64,000 nucleotides of DNA from CAYOEV01 sp964403075 (GTDB lineage: Bacteria > Bacteroidota > Bacteroidia > Cytophagales > Cyclobacteriaceae), in contig CAYOEV010000010.1 in the NCBI GenBank assembly GCA_964403075.1, positions 1-64,000 on the forward strand. The letters run 5' to 3'. Within the stretch, counting starts at the first letter, position 1; every line of letters begins with the position of its first letter. The position numbers were made by a program, and so were the translations under genes. The notes beneath the pieces are model-generated. The model saw only the letters and a list, made by a program, of their open reading frames with translations, ran no database searches and was not told where the DNA came from. Shown in pieces: positions 1-7,991 of this stretch.

Positions 1-909
1 GGATTTTCAACGGACATTGCCACCTTGCGTGAACGGCTCATCCATTTTGCCAGTATGATTGAACTGGAATTGGATTTCGCAGAGGAAGATGTGGAGTTCG
101 CCAACCTCGAAGAATTGAAAGCACTTGTCCTTGAAATCAAGCATGTCCTCCAGCCCTTGATTGATTCTTTCCAATGGGGCAATGTGATCAAGAAAGGGGT
201 GCCTATTGTCATTGCCGGTAAACCAAATGCAGGTAAATCGACCCTCCTGAATGCGTTATTAAAGGAAGAACGTGCCATCGTATCAGAGATTGCCGGGACT
301 ACCCGTGATGTAATCGAGGACCAGCTGGTCATTGAAGGGATTGGTTTTCGGTTCATGGACACCGCCGGATTAAGGGAAACCACCGACACCATTGAAGCCA
401 TTGGTGTGGCGCGTACGCGTCAGAAGTTAAAAGAGGCTTCGCTTATCCTGTTCCTAATTGACCTAAGCAATACCAGTCCGGAAGAATTTGAAAGCGAACT
501 GGAACTGATACTATCGACCAACACGCCTTACCTAACGCTAGGTAATAAGGTTGACTTACTGAATGCATCACAAAGAAAAGCCTGGGCAAAACGTACTGAA
601 TGGATACCCCTGTCAGCCATCAAAGGTGAAGGTCTTGAGGAGCTAAAGCAAGCCCTACTGAACCAGGTTCAAAAGCAGGCGGTAGCTTCCGACCAAACGG
701 TAATAACCAACAACCGCCATTACGACAGCCTGGTTAAAACCAGTGAGGCCCTAGATCGTGTATTAACGGGCATTGATCGCCAGGTTACTGGGGACTTTCT
801 GGCGATGGACATTCGACAGGCCTTGCACCATCTGGGAGAAATTACCGGTGAAATTACCAATGACGATTTATTAAAAAATATATTTTCAAAGTTCTGTATC
901 GGAAAGTAA
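1..909 (+). CDS. mnmE: tRNA uridine-5-carboxymethylaminomethyl modification GTPase MnmE (5' truncated)
   Basis: GTPase that works with MnmG to modify the wobble uridine (U34) of certain tRNAs in the cytoplasm. The reading frame is open from the first base, so the N-terminal folate-binding domain and roughly a third of the protein lie outside the window. Visible are the end of the helical domain, the G1 loop GKPNAGKST, G3 DTAGLRE, G4 NKVD and the family's C-terminal FCIGK, whose cysteine is needed for modification. The 303 residues present compare with about 450 in full-length family members. Identification is secure. The window edge causes the truncation, not mutation. It ends the operon here: the next gene starts 160 bases on. 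Confidence 0.97.
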   Translation, partial: GFSTDIATLRERLIHFASMIELELDFAEEDVEFANLEELKALVLEIKHVLQPLIDSFQWGNVIKKGVPIVIAGKPNAGKSTLLNALLKEERAIVSEIAGTTRDVIEDQLVIEGIGFRFMDTAGLRETTDTIEAIGVARTRQKLKEASLILFLIDLSNTSPEEFESELELILSTNTPYLTLGNKVDLLNASQRKAWAKRTEWIPLSAIKGEGLEELKQALLNQVQKQAVASDQTVITNNRHYDSLVKTSEALDRVLTGIDRQVTGDFLAMDIRQALHHLGEITGEITNDDLLKNIFSKFCIGK

Positions 910-1070
910 TGTAAATTTCTTGTTGAATAATGAAGTAAATTCACACACAACTCCGAATACTACCATAGGTTTACCCTTACGTGCATTCACTATAAATCAA
1001 TACTCACTCAACATTTGAAACATGGCCTTTTTTTATTGAACTTTATACCAAGTTAAAATCTCGCTCACAC

Positions 1071-1895
1071 ATGAATACAACTAATATCAAGACCATCGTG
1101 GTGGCTATCAGTCTACTTATAATGGGTTGTGGTGATGACGATGAGAACAACATCGATGCCGCATCTACACAGATTGCTGAAGAAGCCGACGGCCTCGTAG
1201 TGATGGAGGCTGAAAACACCAGCTATTCTCAAACAATGTTTCAGCTGGTTAATGCCAACAACATGGGCCGCTCAGGAAAATTCGGTACCGGAGACGTACA
1301 ATTTGACGGGGTATTAGAGGACTTTAAAGGACAAGGTTATTTGGAGTATGCCGGCCCAGATTCCTTCCGAGAGCCGACAGATACTTTTATGGTTTACAGC
1401 TTCCGTATCAACAATCCCGGTACCTACTACCTATTTTTACGAGCTTTTGAAAACCACGCGCACGACCCGGATATCGATAACGAAACGCTTTTTGAAGGGG
1501 ATCGAAACAATGATGCCTATGTGCGGATGGAAGGAGATTACACAGACAATGTGAATTTCTCAGAAAGTGGCGGCCGGCCAGGAGCCACCAAGAATGAGTT
1601 GGACACATTCAACAAGTTTTTTTGCAGCTCCAACGATACCAACCCAGCTTGGGGGCGCAGTACCGCCCTGGAACCTGATGATTTCAAAGATCCCAATTAC
1701 GTTTTTAAAGCCGGTGAAACCTATAATCTGTACATCACGGGCCGTTCCACACAATTGGCCATTGATAGAATTTATTTAGTCCGGTTGGCCGACCAGAATG
1801 GTCACACGGATGGCGAGTCCATCTACTCGTTCAAACAATTCCGCGATGACGTAGACAATGGACGTTACGACGCATCAGAAATCATTCAACGATAA
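1071..1895 (+). CDS. Putative lipoprotein with a carbohydrate-binding-like beta-sandwich, function unknown
   Basis: A 274-residue predicted outer-membrane or surface lipoprotein. The signal peptide ends in lipobox LIMGC with the lipidated cysteine at residue 20, followed by an acidic GDDDE stretch. The rest is rich in aromatic, Asn and Asp residues. Patterns such as VVMEAEN near the start, GYLEYAGP, NNPGTYYLFLRA and AIDRIYLV near the end resemble the beta-sandwich modules attached to glycoside hydrolases (CBM6/35-like). That resemblance is by eye and no catalytic domain is present. A role in glycan binding is inference. It is flanked by mnmE and a scaffold gap, so its true downstream partner may be missing. 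Confidence 0.7.
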   Translation: MNTTNIKTIVVAISLLIMGCGDDDENNIDAASTQIAEEADGLVVMEAENTSYSQTMFQLVNANNMGRSGKFGTGDVQFDGVLEDFKGQGYLEYAGPDSFREPTDTFMVYSFRINNPGTYYLFLRAFENHAHDPDIDNETLFEGDRNNDAYVRMEGDYTDNVNFSESGGRPGATKNELDTFNKFFCSSNDTNPAWGRSTALEPDDFKDPNYVFKAGETYNLYITGRSTQLAIDRIYLVRLADQNGHTDGESIYSFKQFRDDVDNGRYDASEIIQR

Positions 1896-2004
1896 ATTAA
1901 CGGTCTTTCCGGATGTGAGCAGATTTTCTGTTGTATTGGTATGTTGACTGGTTTTGATGTTCGGATTGGTTCAATAGTTTGGTAGCGTCAGCAACGGTGG
2001 AACT

Positions 2005-2014
2005 NNNNNNNNNN
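2005..2014. other. Assembly gap (10 N)
   Basis: Ten unknown bases between two lipoprotein genes. The identical 10-N run at 37483-37492 suggests a fixed placeholder, so the real distance here is not known and sequence may be missing between 1895 and 2046. Confidence 0.98.
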
Positions 2015-2045
2015 AGTAAGTTTAAGTGAATCAAACACTTAAACC

Positions 2046-2570
2046 ATGAAACTTATTCTATTCGCATTACTAACTGGTGCACTAGTCACAGGGTGCCAAC
2101 AACAAACTGAAGACGGGGCCAATGCTGCCCAAAAAGCTTTTGATAGAAATTCCCAAACCATCAAAAAGATGATTTCAGATTGGGAAAACGAAAATCTCGA
2201 TTACTCGGTGTACGCTGAAGACTTTTATATGCTGCCTACCTACTTCGGCGCCGAAGACTCAATAAGTCTCGAGGAAATGAAGGTCGCTGATGAAGAAAAT
2301 TTCACATATATGGATTACGAATTGGTAAATGACCTCATTTTATTGCCGGGAGTGAATCCTGAAACGAAGGAAATGAACGGTTCCGTCAGGTTTTATGGCA
2401 CCTGGAAAGCTACGCTCGCTGCAACTGATTCCACCCCAGCCAAATCTAGCCTGATCGACATGTACCACACTTTTGAATTCAATGATGAAGGTAAAATTAT
2501 TAATGAGCAATCATACGGTGACTTTGGCGGCATACAGTCTTGGTTAACTGAAAAACCAGCAGACGAGTAA
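2046..2570 (+). CDS. Small lipoprotein with SnoaL/NTF2-like fold, function unknown
   Basis: A 174-residue lipoprotein: signal peptide with lipobox LVTGC and lipidated cysteine at residue 17. The mature part begins with a helix, then alternates short helices and strands (for example SVRFYGTWKATLAATDST, and DMYHTFEFNDEGKI followed by an Asp/Gly-rich tail). This layout is typical of SnoaL-like/NTF2-like cone folds, which bind small ligands or serve as inert scaffolds. The fold call is by eye and the function is unknown. A strong hairpin terminator follows, so transcription probably ends right after the gene. Its start lies 31 bases after the assembly gap, so its promoter may be partly lost. Confidence 0.7.
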   Translation: MKLILFALLTGALVTGCQQQTEDGANAAQKAFDRNSQTIKKMISDWENENLDYSVYAEDFYMLPTYFGAEDSISLEEMKVADEENFTYMDYELVNDLILLPGVNPETKEMNGSVRFYGTWKATLAATDSTPAKSSLIDMYHTFEFNDEGKIINEQSYGDFGGIQSWLTEKPADE

Positions 2571-2596
2571 CCAGTAAAACATGTTGAATTACCCAG

Positions 2597-2625
2597 CCCG
2601 TGAATGTTGCTTCACGGGTTTTTTT
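2597..2625 (+). terminator. Rho-independent terminator
   Basis: Perfect 8-base inverted repeat CCCGTGAA / TTCACGGG around a 6-base loop, followed by seven T residues, 27 bases after the lipoprotein stop codon at 2570. Confidence 0.9.
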
Positions 2626-3077
2626 GTTTAAACTGAAACTTCGCGTAACCGGCTAACAATTATTCTTGACGTATTGAATTTTCAATCGATACGCGTTTTA
2701 ATAGCCAATATTTATCAGACCAGTCTTCATTTGGCAATGAGCGGCAATCAAAACACTTCCTGCTGTAAAAATGATAGCTACGCTGGACAAAGAAGCTGCA
2801 TAACAACCAAGTGGCTTTGAAAAAGCCAGGATTCTATCGACAAAACTGGTATTTACCGCATTGAGCATATTCATTTTCTGATCGCTTCCACAAAGTCCCT
2901 CAATCAATGGAGCGTTCAACATCGCATTGAATGGTTTTTCTGAATATTGTAATTTATCTGGAAATAAGCAGAAACCATTTACAAACTAAATAGGCGCCTT
3001 GGCTATCTGCACAAAGTCAACCATCTCGGCAAAATCGAAGGGTTCATAGGCAGACGAAAGTACCTGAAGTACAGGGC
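2626..3077. other. Intergenic stretch without a convincing gene
   Basis: About 450 bases between the terminator at 2625 and mgsA. The only open frame of note is minus-strand 2698-2922 (74 codons, one hydrophobic segment), which has no recognisable family and no ribosome binding site. A second minus-strand frame of about 40 codons runs out of the end of mgsA to a stop near 2990 but has no start of its own. I see no RNA gene or repeat. Confidence 0.6.
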
Positions 3078-3446
3078 CTAGAAATTTTGCTGCAACTGAT
3101 TGAGTAGCAGTCTACCGGTGGCTGGATTTGTTGCCAGGGGAATGTTGTGGACGTCACAAATCCTAAGCAGCATCTGTACATCCGGTTCGTGTGGATGTTT
3201 ATCCAGTGGATCTCGGAAAAAAATAACCATATCCACTAGCTGCTGTGCTGCCATGGCGGCAATTTGGGCGTCACCACCCAAAGGTCCGGAAAGTAACCGC
3301 TCCACACTTAAACCCGCTCGCTCAATATGAGATCCTGTGGTACCGGTAGCCACTAATGAAATATGAGCCAGAAAATCTTTATGGTCCAACAGAAACTGAA
3401 CCATTTCTGGTTTTTTACCATCGTGGGCGATCAATGCTATGGTCAT
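3078..3446 (-). CDS. mgsA: Methylglyoxal synthase
   Basis: Converts dihydroxyacetone phosphate to methylglyoxal and phosphate, a bypass of lower glycolysis. The start is placed at the internal ATG giving MTIALIAHDGKK, because family members begin at this strand. The product is then 122 residues, typical for short Bacteroidota forms. Visible family motifs are AHDGKK, ATGTTG, LSGPLGGDAQIA, FFRDPLDKHPHEPDV and NIPLATNPAT, which carry the phosphate-binding and catalytic Asp and His residues. E. coli MgsA (152 residues) has a longer C-terminus. A small membrane protein gene lies just upstream on the same strand. Confidence 0.93.
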   Translation of the reverse strand: MTIALIAHDGKKPEMVQFLLDHKDFLAHISLVATGTTGSHIERAGLSVERLLSGPLGGDAQIAAMAAQQLVDMVIFFRDPLDKHPHEPDVQMLLRICDVHNIPLATNPATGRLLLNQLQQNF

Positions 3447-3520
3447 GAATGCAAGATAACCTCGGCAATCATTCGACATATAAAAGGTCACATTACATTA
3501 AGAAGAAATTTTACCAATCA

Positions 3521-3736
3521 TCAAGCGGCTCGATGAGTAGGGTCCTCCTTATCTTCTTCCGTGTTGATGCGATTACCTCTGTAGATAGTAACAAAGCCCT
3601 GACGGAAACGACGTTTGATTTCATCACCCAAGCCCATGGCCAGACTTATTACCAAAAAGCCCATTAGATACACCAGGCCAACCAATGCCAAACCCAATGC
3701 TAGTTTACCCATGACAATAAATGACTTTTTTGACAT
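3521..3736 (-). CDS. Small single-span membrane protein, unknown
   Basis: A 71-residue protein with a short basic N-terminus (MSKKS), a long hydrophobic segment at roughly residues 8-35 rich in Gly, Leu and Val, and a charged C-terminal tail. It lies between the dehydrogenase gene at 3779-4501 and mgsA on the same strand, 42 bases from the first and 74 from the second. The composition and membrane topology look like a real gene, but I do not recognise a family. It could equally be a non-coding interval, so confidence is moderate. Confidence 0.5.
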   Translation of the reverse strand: MSKKSFIVMGKLALGLALVGLVYLMGFLVISLAMGLGDEIKRRFRQGFVTIYRGNRINTEEDKEDPTHRAA

Positions 3737-3778
3737 TTTTACGCCGCGAATTAAAAAGGGTTACGCTGGAATGGTCCA

Positions 3779-4501
3779 TTATTTTCTGGCACTCGGAGGT
3801 AAGCTGGGCCTGACTTCGATTTTACTAGGTAGCGTTCGTGAATTCAACCGCAAAAGATCTACCACCATCTGCCCAATGTCTTCACTTTGAATCTTCCATT
3901 CATCTTCCGGACCAGGTGTATGGTCATTGAAATAGGTGGCGACAGAGCCCGGCATAATGGTACTTACCCGGATACCATATTTGCGTAAATCCAGCATAAC
4001 TGCCTGAGTGAATCCTGTGAGACCAAATTTACTGGCATTGTAAGCAGCTCCCTTTTCGAAAAAATTGGTGCCTGCCAAACTGGATATGGTAATTAAATAA
4101 CCTTTTGATGCTTTCAAAGCATCCACGCTTGCGCGTATCGTATGAAAAGCTCCGGTTAGGTTGGTGTCTATCACCAGATGCCAGTCTGCATCGCTCATCT
4201 CATCGATGGCGCCAAACTTACCAACACCAGCATTGGCCACCACCAGGTCTATGCCACCCCACCTGTCTAAAACCTGATTCACAGCGGCCTTTTCTTGTTT
4301 GAAATCAGTGACATCCGAAGCGATAGACAAAATCTCATCGTTCCCTGTATCTTTTTTTAATTGTTCCGCAGCCCCGTCAGCCGACTCCTGAGATCTGGAG
4401 GTAATGGCTACTTTTCCTCCCGCTTTCAAAATAGATTGGGCGATGCCGTAGCCAATGCCTTTGCTACCGCCAGTAATGTATGCACGTATGTCGTTCATCA
4501 T
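3779..4501 (-). CDS. Short-chain dehydrogenase/reductase (FabG-like SDR)
   Basis: A 240-residue classical SDR, a cytosolic NAD(P)-dependent oxidoreductase with a Rossmann fold. Visible are the cofactor loop TGGSKGIG (residues 10-17), NAG at about 90-92, the catalytic Asn in DTNLTGAF (114), Ser near 141 in ITISSLAG, and Tyr154/Lys158 in YNASK. The PGSVATYF motif follows. It resembles 3-oxoacyl-ACP reductases, but many SDRs with this look act on other carbonyls, so the substrate is not assigned. It starts 4 bases from the DsbA-like gene stop, which suggests one transcript. Confidence 0.9.
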   Translation of the reverse strand: MMNDIRAYITGGSKGIGYGIAQSILKAGGKVAITSRSQESADGAAEQLKKDTGNDEILSIASDVTDFKQEKAAVNQVLDRWGGIDLVVANAGVGKFGAIDEMSDADWHLVIDTNLTGAFHTIRASVDALKASKGYLITISSLAGTNFFEKGAAYNASKFGLTGFTQAVMLDLRKYGIRVSTIMPGSVATYFNDHTPGPEDEWKIQSEDIGQMVVDLLRLNSRTLPSKIEVRPSLPPSARK

Positions 4502-4505
4502 ATTT

Positions 4506-5156
4506 TTAGTTTGTATGTTCGGGTTCCAATTTAAATGTGCTTACTATTCTTTCCTGCATGACCGAACATTCGGTATAGCCCTGGGCAATCATCACTAGCT
4601 TATTTTTATTTTCAGCTATTACTGCAGGGAAGCCCTGCACACCCCATTTTTGAGTCAAGGCGAAGTCTTTGTATGCCAGTTGGTGGTACCGCTCATCGTT
4701 GGCTTTTTTCAATAACATTTCTGCGTCCAGGCCAGTGGATTCCAAGGCTTCACTCAATGCGGACCAATCTGTTGGCGAATGTCCATCCTTATAAATCATG
4801 CGCTGAATGGCACTGGCGGCTGCCAACGCCTGTTCGGGCTGTGCTTCTTTAACAATCGAGAGGGCCACAGCCGGAGGGAAAGAATCCATCATCAGGTCGG
4901 CGTCTCCGAAAAGGTTCTTTAAAAAGTGCTCACCAAATTTAACCCCTGTGCGTGTCTCAACGTCTTTGTACGCATTCTGGATGTAGGGTGCCAACTCTTT
5001 CAGTGGTCCCGCGTGTGCACCCAATCGCATACCACCACTAATCACTTCAAAATGAATTTTACCCTTGTAGAGACGATATAGGGTTTCCATTACCGGAGAA
5101 AAACCATAACACCAACCACATAGTGCATCGTACAGATAGAACAGTCTTGGCTGCAT
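4506..5156 (-). CDS. DsbA-family thiol oxidoreductase (FrnE/HCCA isomerase-like)
   Basis: A 216-residue thioredoxin-fold protein with an inserted helical domain. The start at 5156 gives MQPRLFYLYDALCGWCYGF, with the strand-then-CxxC arrangement (CGWC) standard for this family; an upstream in-frame ATG would add 15 residues of poor quality. The C-terminal half has the conserved WGVQGFPAVI cis-proline segment. There is no signal peptide, so it is cytosolic, unlike periplasmic DsbA. Relatives include FrnE-type disulfide isomerases linked to oxidative stress. It shares a likely operon with the SDR gene and is divergent from carbonic anhydrase. Confidence 0.88.
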   Translation of the reverse strand: MQPRLFYLYDALCGWCYGFSPVMETLYRLYKGKIHFEVISGGMRLGAHAGPLKELAPYIQNAYKDVETRTGVKFGEHFLKNLFGDADLMMDSFPPAVALSIVKEAQPEQALAAASAIQRMIYKDGHSPTDWSALSEALESTGLDAEMLLKKANDERYHQLAYKDFALTQKWGVQGFPAVIAENKNKLVMIAQGYTECSVMQERIVSTFKLEPEHTN

Positions 5157-5239
5157 GATCATTAAACAAAATACAGGACTAATAATTCTGAAATCCCTCA
5201 TTTGCGTGCCAAAATGGTTAACATTGAGAAAAGCAGCTC

Positions 5240-5812
5240 ATGAAAGCCACAGAAGCATTGCACCTTTTAAAAGAAGGTAACAAGAGATACGTAAACGGAA
5301 ATCTAAAACACCCACACACAGATCCCCAGCATCGTGATACGCTACAGGATAGTCAACACCCTTTTGCAGTGGTGCTCAGCTGTGCCGACTCAAGGGTGGT
5401 GCCAGAATTATTGTTTGATCAGGGGTTGGGTGACTTATTTGTGATCCGGGTAGCTGGTAATGTGGCCAAAGACAAGGTATTTGGTAGTATGGAATACGCC
5501 GTTAAATTTCTTGATGCCAAATTGATTATTGTATTGGGTCACGAAAATTGCGGTGCCGTAGGTGCTAGCCTTGGCGATGTAGACCCGGGTGGCCACATTG
5601 GTGCCATCATTGAAAAAATTAAACCGGCTGTCTACATGGCCAAGCGTATGGAGGGTGACCACCTGACCAACGCTATTAAGGTAAATGCACAGTTGGCTTC
5701 GGAGGAAGTCAAAGAATGCAAGCCCATTCTTTCGGAGGCCGTAAAAAATGATGGCGTGTTGGTAGTGCCTGCCTATTACAAATTGAGTACTGGCGAAGTC
5801 GAGTTCATCTGA
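5240..5812 (+). CDS. Beta-class carbonic anhydrase
   Basis: Zinc enzyme that interconverts CO2 and bicarbonate in the cytoplasm. The 190-residue protein shows the beta-class signature: Cys48-Asp50-Arg52 in SCADSRVVPE and His101/Cys104 in GHENCGAVGA, giving two Cys and one His zinc ligand plus the Asp/Arg dyad. It lacks a signal peptide. The stop codon overlaps the next start (TGATG), so TspO is probably co-translated. Divergent from the DsbA-like gene, with an 83-base shared upstream region. Confidence 0.95.
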   Translation: MKATEALHLLKEGNKRYVNGNLKHPHTDPQHRDTLQDSQHPFAVVLSCADSRVVPELLFDQGLGDLFVIRVAGNVAKDKVFGSMEYAVKFLDAKLIIVLGHENCGAVGASLGDVDPGGHIGAIIEKIKPAVYMAKRMEGDHLTNAIKVNAQLASEEVKECKPILSEAVKNDGVLVVPAYYKLSTGEVEFI

Positions 5813-6252
5813 TGGGTTTTTGGCCTCGACTTGTTTTATTCAGCTTGATAAATTTTGGTGGACTGGCCATTGGTGGCCTTTTTACAGCTGCCGGTGGATC
5901 TTGGTACCTGTCGCTTGATCGTGCACCATGGACCCCTCCGGGATGGGTGTTTGGTGTGGCCTGGTTCACCATTATGTTGACTTACTGCATATTTCTGGCC
6001 AGTAATTGGCCAAAATTTAATCTGCAGCTTAAATACCTTTTTGCAATTAGCTGGGTATTAAATTTAAGCTGGAATCCCTTCTTTTTTTATCTGCATCTAA
6101 AAGAAGTAGGTCTTCTGATTTTGGTGCTTTTGACGGTATGTGTTTTTGTTATTTGGTTGAAGGCTAAAAAATGGGGCCGCTATCACCTGCTGCTCATGCC
6201 TTATCTGGTATGGCTCGTCCTTGCTGCCTCGCTGAACGCATACGTCTTATAA
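5812..6252 (+). CDS. tspO: TspO/MBR family membrane protein
   Basis: A 146-residue integral membrane protein with five hydrophobic helices, the standard TspO length. Family features seen are APWTPPGWVFGVAW at the first loop and helix 2 and the NLSWNPFFF stretch in helix 3/4. TspO proteins bind porphyrins and other tetrapyrroles and are tied to light, oxygen and stress responses in several bacteria. The start overlaps the carbonic anhydrase stop by one base, and the next gene downstream encodes a BLUF photoreceptor, which fits a light or oxidative-stress context (inference). Confidence 0.93.
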   Translation: MGFWPRLVLFSLINFGGLAIGGLFTAAGGSWYLSLDRAPWTPPGWVFGVAWFTIMLTYCIFLASNWPKFNLQLKYLFAISWVLNLSWNPFFFYLHLKEVGLLILVLLTVCVFVIWLKAKKWGRYHLLLMPYLVWLVLAASLNAYVL

Positions 6253-6505
6253 TCAGGAATGTTCCACTGAAAGCTTCACCGCGTTTGGTGACGTATTTTT
6301 GATTCTTGGAATTTCTATCACACATCTGTCCTACTTCCAGCTGTTGCTTCTTTTGTCCAGAAAAAGGGATTGTTAAGGGTATCGCTTTAAATACAATCAC
6401 CGGCGTAACTTTTGTCACTGACCGATTAGCAGATTCTGGGATAGGTAACGTGAGCTCATAAATTTTCTAGTCAGACAAAAAAGTCCTAAATTCATGGTCT
6501 AAAAT

Positions 6506-6961
6506 ATGTATTACCTCATCTATTCGAGTCGTTCAATAAATAGTTGGGACGATCCAGACTTGCTTAATTTGCTCCGGGTATCTAGCCTCAACAATCGAAG
6601 TCGTGGAATCACAGGACTTCTTCTTTACGTAAAGGATCGGTTTGTCCAGCTCTTGGAAGGCGAAAAAGAAAAGGTACTTGCGCTGTATCAAACAATCGGC
6701 GAGGATACACGCCATGCACATGTAAATACCTTGTTATCTGGGGTGCACAATGAGGGCCAACGTTTATTTCCAGATTGGTCTATGGCCTTCCGAAAGTTGT
6801 CTTTCGGTGAATTCAAAGATATTTCCGGCTACAGAGACCTGGAGGCATTGTTTGTGAATGAAGAGCTGGATGACATGAGTCATCCTGCACTGGTGTTCAT
6901 GAAACATTTTACTCAACGGGCATTGAAAGACACAGCCATTACAATGGAACCAGGAGTTTGA
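6506..6961 (+). CDS. BLUF-domain blue-light sensor protein
   Basis: A 151-residue protein consisting of one FAD-binding BLUF domain (about residues 1-95) plus a short helical tail. By alignment to AppA by eye, all key photochemical residues are present: Tyr6, Asn30, Gln48 (in FVQLLEG), and Trp91 and Met93 in FPDWSMAF. It has no output domain such as EAL or a cyclase, so it is a short BLUF protein that must signal through a partner protein. It converges with the DUF427 gene, leaving only two bases between the stops. The window contains no obvious partner regulator. Confidence 0.95.
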   Translation: MYYLIYSSRSINSWDDPDLLNLLRVSSLNNRSRGITGLLLYVKDRFVQLLEGEKEKVLALYQTIGEDTRHAHVNTLLSGVHNEGQRLFPDWSMAFRKLSFGEFKDISGYRDLEALFVNEELDDMSHPALVFMKHFTQRALKDTAITMEPGV

Positions 6962-6963
6962 TA

Positions 6964-7452
6964 CTACCAGCCCCAGGTATCCGGACCACCTTTGAACGGG
7001 CCGACTATATTTTTTGTAATCCAACCCCCATAAAAATCACCCTCCTGTGCCTGAACCTCCTCGTCATTGACGAGACACTGATCCATGTATTGGGCATATA
7101 CACTCAGGTGATCTTTGATTGCAGCAAAGTTTTGATTGGGCGTGGGATAAAACCAGGCAGCACCAATGGCCTCTTTATGGCCAACCACGATGTCAACATA
7201 GGAAGCGATTCCTTTGAATTCACAAAATGACGTTTTAGGATTTGACTTTAGCACACTCGGGACAAAATCCTTTAGGGGTAGATAGTAAACCGGCGGATGA
7301 CTGGTCTCCAATACCCTATAAGCATCATGTGTATCAATAATGATCTGGTTATTGAAGATCACACGAATGTGACCCGAAAATGGCTCTAGTTTAGGGGGTC
7401 TGGGATAATCCCATACGGATTCTTGACCTTGTTTTGGTATTATTCTCTTCAT
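6964..7452 (-). CDS. DUF427 domain protein
   Basis: A 162-residue cytosolic protein. The pattern is characteristic of DUF427: an N-terminal VWDYPRPPKLEP, then IRVIFNNQIIIDTHDAYRVLE, HPPVYYLP, SNPKTSFCEFKG, AAWFYPTP and a C-terminal GGWITKNIVGPFKGGP. The biochemical function of the family is not established. In other bacteria it is often found near photolyase, cryptochrome or other light-related genes (recollection, not checked). Here it is tail-to-tail with the BLUF gene. Confidence 0.88.
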   Translation of the reverse strand: MKRIIPKQGQESVWDYPRPPKLEPFSGHIRVIFNNQIIIDTHDAYRVLETSHPPVYYLPLKDFVPSVLKSNPKTSFCEFKGIASYVDIVVGHKEAIGAAWFYPTPNQNFAAIKDHLSVYAQYMDQCLVNDEEVQAQEGDFYGGWITKNIVGPFKGGPDTWGW

Positions 7453-7574
7453 TTAATTGTTTAACAAGCGGTTATTGGAAAAAGATTCATTGGCCAGAAA
7501 TCAAAATACCAGTTCATCTAAGGCTAAATTTTTTAAGTAACTTCAGCAATCTTCCAATCTAACCGCAACAATTA

Positions 7575-7949
7575 ATGAGTACCTATCGCTTGTTGTACTA
7601 CGTAAGTTCAGGCCTCTTATCACTCATGATGCTGTATTCAGCCATTGGCCTGTATCTGTTCAATACGTCCGAAGTGCAGGCAACTTTTCAAATGCTTGGC
7701 TTTCCTGCCTACTTGGTGGTGCCACTGGCCATCATGAAAATTTTAGGCGTTGCTGCCTTGCTTACCCAACTGAACAAGACACTAATGGAGTGGGCCTTTG
7801 CGGGGTTCTTTTTCAATTTCATTCTTGCGGCTTCCGCCCATCTCAATCAAGGCGATGGTGAGGCTGGTGGTGCCTTTATTGCCCTACTCCTCTTGGGACT
7901 GGCCTACTTCGCTTTTAAGAATGACATTAAAAAAAACACCCATTCTTAA
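7575..7949 (+). CDS. DoxX-like four-helix membrane protein
   Basis: A 124-residue inner-membrane protein with four hydrophobic helices, close to the usual length of the DoxX-like family. Characteristic stretches are YSAIGLYLF, LGFPAYLVVPLAIMKILGVAAL and the LAYFAF last helix. Family members have been linked to redox and membrane-stress roles, but the substrate is unknown. The stop codon lies exactly at the centre of a palindrome that acts as terminator, so the last lysine codons double as the T-tract on the opposite strand. Confidence 0.85.
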   Translation: MSTYRLLYYVSSGLLSLMMLYSAIGLYLFNTSEVQATFQMLGFPAYLVVPLAIMKILGVAALLTQLNKTLMEWAFAGFFFNFILAASAHLNQGDGEAGGAFIALLLLGLAYFAFKNDIKKNTHS

Positions 7950-7961
7950 GAATGGGTGTTT
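7934..7961 (-). terminator. Bidirectional terminator overlapping the doxX-like stop codon
   Basis: A perfect 28-base palindrome with arms AAACACCCATTCTT and AAGAATGGGTGTTT. On the minus strand it is followed by an eight-T tract, so it is strongest for the fasciclin gene; on the plus strand only a short T-run follows. The TAA stop of the DoxX-like gene (7947-7949) sits at the centre. Confidence 0.9.
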
Positions 7962-7991
7962 ATCTGAAAATATGCCTTTAAATATTGCTTC

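Noticed and set aside
2698..2922. 74-residue open frame on the minus strand
   Set aside because: No family, no ribosome binding site and poor composition apart from one hydrophobic stretch.
2990..3120. Open frame running from the 3' part of mgsA to a stop at about 2990 on the minus strand
   Set aside because: No start codon of its own and no recognisable family; the mgsA length already fits short Bacteroidota forms, so this looks like chance.
6194..6418. 74-residue open frame on the minus strand, overlapping the tspO end
   Set aside because: No recognisable family, and it overlaps a conserved gene; likely chance. The 253 bases between tspO and the BLUF gene show no other feature.
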